From Pseudomonas sp. PSE14 (GTDB taxonomy: Bacteria > Pseudomonadota > Gammaproteobacteria > Pseudomonadales > Pseudomonadaceae), in assembly GCF_029203285.1 (NCBI RefSeq), contig NZ_CP115669.1, positions 558,001 to 622,000 on the forward strand: a DNA stretch of 64,000 nt, read 5' to 3'. Below are positions 58,888-64,000 of the stretch, one piece after another (positions within the stretch are counted from its first letter, which is position 1; each line of letters starts with the position of its first letter). A model generated the notes under the pieces. It had not been told where the DNA came from and did not search any database. It saw nothing but the letters and a program-made list of their open reading frames with translations. The position numbers were made by a program, and so were the translations under genes.

Positions 58888-58919
58888 ACAAAAAAGCCGG
58901 CGATTGCCGGCTTTTTTGT
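58888..58919. terminator. Bidirectional terminator of trpC and vfr
   Basis: AAAAAAGCCGGC-GATT-GCCGGCTTTTTT is symmetric and has T tracts on both strands, ending trpGDC from the left and vfr from the right. Confidence 0.92.
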
Positions 58920-58935
58920 GTTCTGGGGGGGAGCT

Positions 58936-59583
58936 TCAGCGAGTGCCGAAGACCACCATGGTCTTGCCCTTCACGTGCACCAGACCCTGTTCTTCCAGGC
59001 TCTTGAGCACGCGGCCGACCATTTCGCGGGAGCAGCCGACGATGCGGCCGATCTCCTGGCGGGTGATCTTGATCTGCATCCCGTCCGGGTGGGTCATGGC
59101 GTCTGGCTGCTGGCACAGGTCCAGCAGGGTGCGGGCGACACGGCCGGTCACGTCGAGGAAGGCCAGGTCGCCGACCTTGCGGGTGGTCTTGCGCAGGCGA
59201 TCGGCCATCTGGCTGCCGAGAGTGAAGAGAATCTCCGGATCCTGCTGGCTCAGTTCGCGGAACTTGGTGTAGCTGATCTCGGCAACTTCGCATTCGGTCT
59301 TGGCGCGGACCCAGGCGCTGCGCTCCTGGTTGCTGCTGCCTTCCTTCTCGAAGAGCCCCATCTCTCCGAAGAAGTCGCCGGTATTGAGATAGCCGATGAT
59401 CATCTCGCGGCCATCATCGTCCTCGATCAGTACGGTCACCGAGCCCTTGATGATGAAGAACAGGCTCTCGCAGCGGTCGCCGGCGTAGATGATGGTGCTC
59501 TTGGCGGTGAAGCGGCGGCGGTGGCAGTGCGCGAGCAACTTGTCGAGGTTCTTGATTTTGGGTGTAAGGGTAATAGCTACCAT
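58936..59583 (-). CDS. vfr: cAMP-binding global regulator Vfr (CRP family)
   Basis: 215 residues from [20 protein letters not shown], one more than P. aeruginosa Vfr because of an extra residue near [12 protein letters not shown]-terminal cyclic-nucleotide domain ([15 protein letters not shown], with ERSAWVRA contacting cAMP), a dimer helix and a helix-turn-helix ([20 protein letters not shown]). In P. aeruginosa it controls quorum sensing, type IV pili and toxins. An in-frame upstream ATG is not used. Transcribed alone. Confidence 0.96.
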   Translation of the reverse strand: MVAITLTPKIKNLDKLLAHCHRRRFTAKSTIIYAGDRCESLFFIIKGSVTVLIEDDDGREMIIGYLNTGDFFGEMGLFEKEGSSNQERSAWVRAKTECEVAEISYTKFRELSQQDPEILFTLGSQMADRLRKTTRKVGDLAFLDVTGRVARTLLDLCQQPDAMTHPDGMQIKITRQEIGRIVGCSREMVGRVLKSLEEQGLVHVKGKTMVVFGTR

Positions 59584-59748
59584 GCCCGAGTCCCGGAAAG
59601 TAAAAGAGTGGCCTTTGCACAACAGGCGTCTAATGATTTTTTATTCAGTATGAGTGGCGCCGCATGTCCCTGGCTGGATCCCCCTCGATCCCCAGGGCGG
59701 CAAGATTGCCCCTTGGTGCAATGACTTGCCTGTAGGTAATTGGGCAAG

Positions 59749-59776
59749 AGATTAACAGACGACGTGTTACCAACAA
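59749..59776 (-). promoter_or_regulatory. Candidate vfr promoter
   Basis: The minus strand shows TTGTTG, a 16-base spacer and TAATCT, 166 bases before vfr. The 377-base vfr-osmC gap is otherwise free of genes. No clear TGTGA-N6-TCACA site for autoregulation was found. Confidence 0.4.
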
Positions 59777-59829
59777 TGAGAAAACCGGAACATTCGTCGG
59801 GGCAATTTCCGAGAGTGTGCCAGTAAAAT

Positions 59830-59935
59830 GGCGCCAGCTTAAGCAATAAATGACAGTGATCCTCGCTGAATTGCGACACAGCTAACAGCCGGCGGCTCCA
59901 CTGGGCGGTCGAAAGGGCTGTGATAAGCTGGCGCC
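59830..59935. repeat. 12-bp inverted repeat in the vfr-osmC gap
   Basis: GGCGCCAGCTTA at 59830-59841 recurs exactly as TAAGCTGGCGCC at 59924-59935. The arms may be the start regions of two divergent promoters (minus CTTAAGCTGGC and plus GATAAGCTGGC) or a regulator pair. Confidence 0.6.
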
Positions 59936-59960
59936 CCTTTTTTCGGCGGAGTTCTTCTCA

Positions 59961-60383
59961 ATGAAAGCGCGAATCCAGTGGGCTGGCGAAGCGATGTTTC
60001 TCGGTGAGTCCGGCAGTGGCCACGTGGTGGTGATGGATGGCCCGCCGGATGCTGGTGGCCGCAACCTGGGCGTGCGCCCGATGGAGATGCTCCTGCTGGG
60101 CCTGGGCGGCTGCACCAACTTCGATGTGGTGAGCATCCTGAAGAAGGGACGCCAGCCGGTGGAAAGCTGCGAAGCCTTCCTCGAAGCCGAGCGCGCCACC
60201 GAAGACCCCAAGGTGTTCACCAAGATCCACGTGCACTTCGTAGTCAAGGGCCGTGGTCTGAAGGAAGCGCAGGTCAAGCGTGCGGTCGAGCTGTCGGCCG
60301 AGAAGTACTGCTCCGCCTCGATCATGCTGGGCCGCGCCGGCGTCGAGATCACCCACGACTACGAGATCGTCGAGCTGGGCTGA
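59961..60383 (+). CDS. OsmC family protein (peroxiredoxin-like)
   Basis: 140 residues, YhfA-type. The two redox cysteines are in LGLGGCTNFDVVSIL (about 51) and AEKYCSASIML (about 118), and RPMEMLLLGLGG fits the OsmC fold. Probably reduces organic hydroperoxides or acts as a small stress protein; the specific substrate is unknown. Position PA0653. Confidence 0.88.
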   Translation: MKARIQWAGEAMFLGESGSGHVVVMDGPPDAGGRNLGVRPMEMLLLGLGGCTNFDVVSILKKGRQPVESCEAFLEAERATEDPKVFTKIHVHFVVKGRGLKEAQVKRAVELSAEKYCSASIMLGRAGVEITHDYEIVELG

Positions 60384-60423
60384 CAGCCAGGTTCATCCTT
60401 TCATCATCAAGGGTGCGCAAACT

Positions 60424-60467
60424 GTGGCAGAGGTCGCCTGACCTCTGCATAATGCGCCACCTTTTTT
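60424..60467 (+). terminator. Hairpin and T tract before speD
   Basis: A 9-bp perfect inner stem, GCAGAGGTC-GCCT-GACCTCTGC, is enclosed by GTGGC/GCCAC and followed by six T residues. It ends osmC transcription or attenuates speD; the outer stem needs a bulge. Confidence 0.5.
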
Positions 60468-60605
60468 CAGGGCCCTCCGGCTCGAAACCAAGCAACCACA
60501 ATCGCCATCGCGAAGAGGTGTAAACCGTCCTACGCAGGTGCGCCGTACGCATCTGACGGGCATGCTCAACCACGCGGCAGAGCCGCATTGAAGAGAGTTC
60601 CCACG

Positions 60606-61400
60606 GTGAAAAGCAAACTCAAGCTCCACGGGTTCAACAACCTGACGAAGACCTTGAGCTTCAACATCTATGACATCTGCTATGCCGAGACGCCTGAAGA
60701 CCAGCAGGCCTACGTGCAGTACATCGACGAAGAGTACGATGCCGAGCGTCTCACGCAGATCCTCACCGATGTTGTCGACATCATTGGCGCAAACATCCTG
60801 AACATCGCCCGTCAGGACTACGATCCGCAAGGCGCCAGCGTGACCATCCTGATCTCCGAGCAGCCGGTCACCCCGACCGACAGCCAGATCGAGGAATCCC
60901 CGGGGCCGCTACCGGAAACCATCCTGGCGCACCTCGACAAGAGCCATATCACCGTGCACACCTATCCGGAGATCCATCCGGTGGAAGGCATCGCGACCTT
61001 CCGGGTGGACATCGATGTGTCGACCTGCGGCGTCATCTCGCCGCTCAAGGCGCTCAACTACCTGATCCACCAGTTCGATTCGGACATCGTCACCGTGGAT
61101 TATCGTGTGCGCGGTTTCACCCGTGACGTGGAAGGCAAGAAGCACTTCATCGACCACGAGATCAACTCGATCCAGAACTATCTCTCCGACGACACGTACG
61201 AGGCCTATCAGATGACCGACGTGAACGTGTACCAGGAGAACATGTTCCACACCAAGATGTTGCTCAAGGAGTTCGACCTGGACAATTACCTGTTCGGCGA
61301 TGCGACCAGCAACCTGTCGCCCGAGCAGCGCAAGCAGGTGGAGGAGCGTGTGCGTCACGAGATGCTGGAAATATTCTACGCGCGCAACATGCCGCGCTGA
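60606..61400 (+). CDS. speD: S-adenosylmethionine decarboxylase proenzyme SpeD
   Basis: Makes decarboxylated SAM for spermidine. 264 residues from a GTG, matching the P. aeruginosa length; an ATG six codons earlier lacks conservation. Self-cleavage between Lys112 and Ser113 in [15 protein letters not shown] gives the pyruvoyl cofactor. [20 protein letters not shown] at the start and [20 protein letters not shown] are typical of the E. coli-type class. Confidence 0.97.
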   Translation: MKSKLKLHGFNNLTKTLSFNIYDICYAETPEDQQAYVQYIDEEYDAERLTQILTDVVDIIGANILNIARQDYDPQGASVTILISEQPVTPTDSQIEESPGPLPETILAHLDKSHITVHTYPEIHPVEGIATFRVDIDVSTCGVISPLKALNYLIHQFDSDIVTVDYRVRGFTRDVEGKKHFIDHEINSIQNYLSDDTYEAYQMTDVNVYQENMFHTKMLLKEFDLDNYLFGDATSNLSPEQRKQVEERVRHEMLEIFYARNMPR

Positions 61401-61532
61401 TCGAGCTACTGCGCTGGGAGATACGGCGTTGAAAAGCCGGGCCGAAATGCTCATTTGCTGCAGCAAACTCCGCTTTCATCCCGACTTTTCGCCTTGTCTC
61501 TCCTGCGCTCGTAACGCTCGATAGTAGAAACG

Positions 61533-61563
61533 AAAAAGGGGCACCCACCGGGTGCCCCTTTTT
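61533..61563. terminator. Bidirectional terminator of speD and coq7
   Basis: AAAAAGGGGCACCC-ACC-GGGTGCCCCTTTTT, a 14-bp perfect stem with T tracts on both strands between convergent genes. It is 130 bases from the speD stop. Confidence 0.93.
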
Positions 61564-61576
61564 GTTTCCGGCCGGC

Positions 61577-62224
61577 TCAGATCCGGTAGGTTGACTTGGT
61601 CATCACCTTCGACAGCAGGGTCATGCCGAACTTCACCGGCGCGGGGAAGCGCAGGCCGCCGGCCTCGATGGCGCTGGTGGCGTGGTGCTGCTCGTCGGTG
61701 CGCATCTGTTCGAGGATGGCGCGGGACTTCTGGTCCTCGGCGGGAAGCTCGGTCAGGTGCTCGTCGAGGTGCTTGCACACCTGATCCTCGGTGGCGGCGA
61801 CGAAACCGAGGCTGACGCGGTCGCTGATCAGACCGGCGGCCGCGCCAACGCCGAACGACAGGCCATAGAACAGCGGATTCAGCAGGCTCGGTCGGCTGCC
61901 CAGTTCGCGGATGCGCTGTTCGCACCAGGCCAGGTGGTCGACTTCCTCGTCGGCGGCGACTTCCATGGCTTTACGTACGTGCGGCAGCTTGGCGGTCAGC
62001 GCCTGGCCCTGGTAGAGCGCCTGGGCACAGACTTCACCGGTGTGGTTGATGCGCATCAGACCGGCGACATGACGGGCATCGGTTTCGCTGAGCTCGGCGT
62101 CGGGCTGGACGATGGCCGGCGACGGGCGCCCCGGGTGGCCGCTGAACGGCAGCAGGGTGCGCAAGGCGGCATCGGCTTGCAGCAGGAAGCGGTCGGCGGG
62201 GGAGTAGTGACGGTCGGCGGACAT
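61577..62224 (-). CDS. coq7: 3-demethoxyubiquinol 3-hydroxylase Coq7
   Basis: Di-iron hydroxylase of ubiquinone synthesis, the alternative to UbiF. 215 residues with GGAGGT upstream. The iron ligands are in [42 protein letters not shown] and MRTDEQHHA. Position PA0655. Confidence 0.95.
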   Translation of the reverse strand: MSADRHYSPADRFLLQADAALRTLLPFSGHPGRPSPAIVQPDAELSETDARHVAGLMRINHTGEVCAQALYQGQALTAKLPHVRKAMEVAADEEVDHLAWCEQRIRELGSRPSLLNPLFYGLSFGVGAAAGLISDRVSLGFVAATEDQVCKHLDEHLTELPAEDQKSRAILEQMRTDEQHHATSAIEAGGLRFPAPVKFGMTLLSKVMTKSTYRI

Positions 62225-62319
62225 GGCGCACCTCCGGAAAGAACATTCGCCCGGCAGTTTACCGGATGGCGGATGACAGGTCTTGCCGTGGTGCGCGCAA
62301 AGAGTCCCCAGGTTACCTG

Positions 62320-62658
62320 TCAGCCCGGCGGCCAGTGCATCTGGCGCTGGCCGAGCACGTGCATGTGGATGTGGTGCACGGTCTGCCCACCCAGGTCGTT
62401 GCAGTTCATCACCACGCGGAAGCCTTCGTCGCAGCCCAGTTCCTGGGCCAGGCGCTGGGCGGTGAAGAGGATATGCCCGGCCAATGGCTTGTCTGCTTCC
62501 TGCAGGTCGTGAAGGGTAGCAATGTGCTTCTTCGGCACCACCAGGAAGTGCACCGGTGCCTGTGGGCCGATGTCGTGGAAGGCGATCACCTGGTCATCTT
62601 CATAGAGCTTGCGCGCGGGAATTTCCCCGGCGACGATCTTGCAGAACAAACAGTCCAC
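62320..62658 (-). CDS. HIT family nucleotide hydrolase, HinT-like
   Basis: 112 residues from a GTG with GGAGGA upstream. Histidine triad [20 protein letters not shown] near the end and [20 protein letters not shown] at the start. Purine nucleoside phosphoramidase. Divergent from the AAA ATPase at 62751. Confidence 0.94.
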   Translation of the reverse strand: MDCLFCKIVAGEIPARKLYEDDQVIAFHDIGPQAPVHFLVVPKKHIATLHDLQEADKPLAGHILFTAQRLAQELGCDEGFRVVMNCNDLGGQTVHHIHMHVLGQRQMHWPPG

Positions 62659-62750
62659 GGACGTTCCTCCGATCTGGTTGGCTGGAACAGGAGTTTAGCG
62701 GCCGTGACCCGCACCGCCCAGGTTCGCGGCGGTATTCGCAAGGAGCCAGC

Positions 62751-64000
62751 GTGCAGAACGATATCCATGACCTGGGCCTGGTACTCGATTCCAGGGTCAA
62801 GCTGATCGTGATCGAGTCCTGGGACGAGCCCCGGGTGTTGGAAACCCTGACCGGCCTTGCCGTGCGCCGCGGGCTCGACCTGCGGCTATGGTCGGCGACC
62901 GAGGGCTTGCAGCGCCTGGGCTTCGGCGGCGAGCCGCAGGGCGCGGGCGACAGCCGCGAGGCGGAAACCGCGCTGCAACTGATCAAGGCCGACCCGCAGC
63001 CAACGCTCTACGTACTCTGCGACCTGCATCCCTACCTCAATGACACCCCCCGTGCGGTTCGCCTGCTCAAGGAAATCGCCATGGCCGAGGGCACGTTCAA
63101 GCCCACGGTGATCCTGGTGTCCCATGCGCTGAAGCTGCCGGCGGAGGTCCAGCGTTTCGCCGCGCGCTTCGCCCTGTCGCTGCCTTCGGAGGACGAACTG
63201 GTTGGCATCGTCCGCGAAGAAGCCACGCGCTGGAGCGAGCGCAACAGCGGGGCGCGCGTGCGCACGGACAACCGTACCCTGCGCCAGGTGGTGAAGAACC
63301 TGCGTGGCCTGACCCACGGCGAGGCCCGCTCGCTGGCGCGCGGGGTGATCTGCAATGACGGTGCGATCACCCAGGAAGACCTGCCGGAACTCAATCGCAC
63401 CAAGTTCGAGCTGCTCAACCTCGACGGTGTGCTCAGCTTCGAGCACGACACCGCGCGCTTTGCCGAAGTTGGCGGGCTGGCGAACCTCAAACGTTGGCTC
63501 GGCGAGCGGCAGAGCGCCTTCACCGAGGGTAAAGAGAAGGACCTGCCCAAGGGTGTGCTGCTGGTCGGTGTGCAGGGTGGCGGCAAGAGCCTCGCGGCCA
63601 AGGCTGTCGCCGGACTCTGGGGCCTGCCGCTACTGCGGTTGGACTTCGGCAGCCTGTACAACAAGTACTTCGGCGAGACCGAGCGCAACCTGCGCGAGGC
63701 GCTGCGCCTGGCCGACAGCATGGCGCCCTGCGTGCTCTGGGCGGACGAGATCGAGAAGGGCGTGGCCACCGGCGACCAGGACAATGGCGTCAGCCAGCGC
63801 GTGCTCGGCACCCTGCTGACCTGGATGGCGGAACGCAAGGCGCCGGTGTTCATGGTCGCCACTGCCAATGCCATCGACCGTCTGCCGCCGGAACTGGTGC
63901 GCAAGGGGCGCTTCGATGAACTGTTTTTCGTCGACCTGCCGGAGCGTGAGGTGCGCATGGATATCTTCCGCATCCACCTGGCGCGCCGCGAGCTGGACGT
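62751..64000 (+). CDS. AAA ATPase (Ycf46-like), 3' end beyond window
   Basis: Partial, 416 codons seen. GTG start with AAGGAG nine bases upstream. The N-terminal part (about 1-240) is a degenerate domain preceding the AAA core. Walker A is GVQGGGKSLAAKAV (about 274), Walker B CVLWADEIEKG (about 328), sensor 1 VATANAIDRLP and second-region-of-homology RKGRFDELFFVDLP. PA0657 type. Related to the cyanobacterial/plastid Ycf46 family; function unknown. The gene continues past base 64000. Confidence 0.88.
   Translation, partial: MQNDIHDLGLVLDSRVKLIVIESWDEPRVLETLTGLAVRRGLDLRLWSATEGLQRLGFGGEPQGAGDSREAETALQLIKADPQPTLYVLCDLHPYLNDTPRAVRLLKEIAMAEGTFKPTVILVSHALKLPAEVQRFAARFALSLPSEDELVGIVREEATRWSERNSGARVRTDNRTLRQVVKNLRGLTHGEARSLARGVICNDGAITQEDLPELNRTKFELLNLDGVLSFEHDTARFAEVGGLANLKRWLGERQSAFTEGKEKDLPKGVLLVGVQGGGKSLAAKAVAGLWGLPLLRLDFGSLYNKYFGETERNLREALRLADSMAPCVLWADEIEKGVATGDQDNGVSQRVLGTLLTWMAERKAPVFMVATANAIDRLPPELVRKGRFDELFFVDLPEREVRMDIFRIHLARRELD

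Noticed and set aside
59584..59960. A CRP/Vfr site before vfr
   Set aside because: No TGTGA-N6-TCACA-like dyad close to consensus was found; a weak resemblance near 59850 is not supported.

Overview
The window is chromosomal DNA from a high-GC Pseudomonas of the P. aeruginosa group, but probably not P. aeruginosa itself. From one end to the other it follows the gene order remembered for P. aeruginosa PAO1 from about PA0575 to PA0657. Proteins such as RpoD, LptD, SurA, Vfr, SpeD and PrtR match that species closely over their whole length. P. nitroreducens, P. citronellolis or P. knackmussii relatives are plausible hosts. This is inference from remembered gene order and protein sequences; no search was run.

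Region 1 (1-27317) is housekeeping. It holds an RmcA-like sensor (cut by the window edge), the macromolecular synthesis operon rpsU-dnaG-rpoD read leftward, and divergent tsaD, then plsY, folB-folK and cca. A three-gene stress module follows (prkA/yeaG, yeaH, spoVR-like ycgB), then glpE and a leftward envelope/maintenance cluster (lptD, surA, pdxA, rsmA, apaG, apaH). The rightward amgK-murU-djlA-like set carries out cell-wall recycling. REP palindrome pairs sit between some of these genes.

Region 2 (27471-36393) is the agt locus. AgtS/AgtR is a two-component system with a periplasmic binding-protein sensor. A PotD-like binding protein and the complete AgtABCD ABC importer (4-aminobutyrate/5-aminovalerate class) follow, with a second binding protein that is a close paralogue of the first.

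Region 3 (36595-58872) has the split tryptophan genes (rpe-gph-trpE on the left, trpG-trpD-trpC on the right) flanking a complete R-type tailocin (pyocin). The tailocin comprises the regulators prtN and prtR, the small zinc protein ptrB, a sigma-region-4/antiterminator-like gene, an inserted GNAT acetyltransferase, holin, baseplate V-W-J-I, tail fibre and its chaperone, sheath, tube, tail assembly proteins, tape measure, U, X, D, endolysin and two spanins. No capsid, integrase, portal or terminase gene is present, and no F-type pyocin module.

The tailocin control region can be read closely. One 20-bp operator-like sequence lies over both the prtN promoter and the prtR/ptrB intergenic promoter. 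ATTG/ATTC-type PrtN boxes lie just upstream of a sigma70-like promoter. That promoter is followed almost at once by a strong intrinsic terminator, and further terminators separate the structural modules. With the antiterminator-like gene upstream, this resembles a lambdoid pR'-tR'-Q switch; this is the most interesting system-level inference in the window. Both trp units are preceded by short Trp-rich leader peptides ending in the same ARWRWRA sequence. The one before trpE is embedded in frame at the end of gph.

Region 4 (58888-64000) holds vfr (CRP-family virulence regulator, leftward), an OsmC-family protein, speD, coq7, a HinT-like HIT protein, and the start of an AAA ATPase that runs off the right edge.
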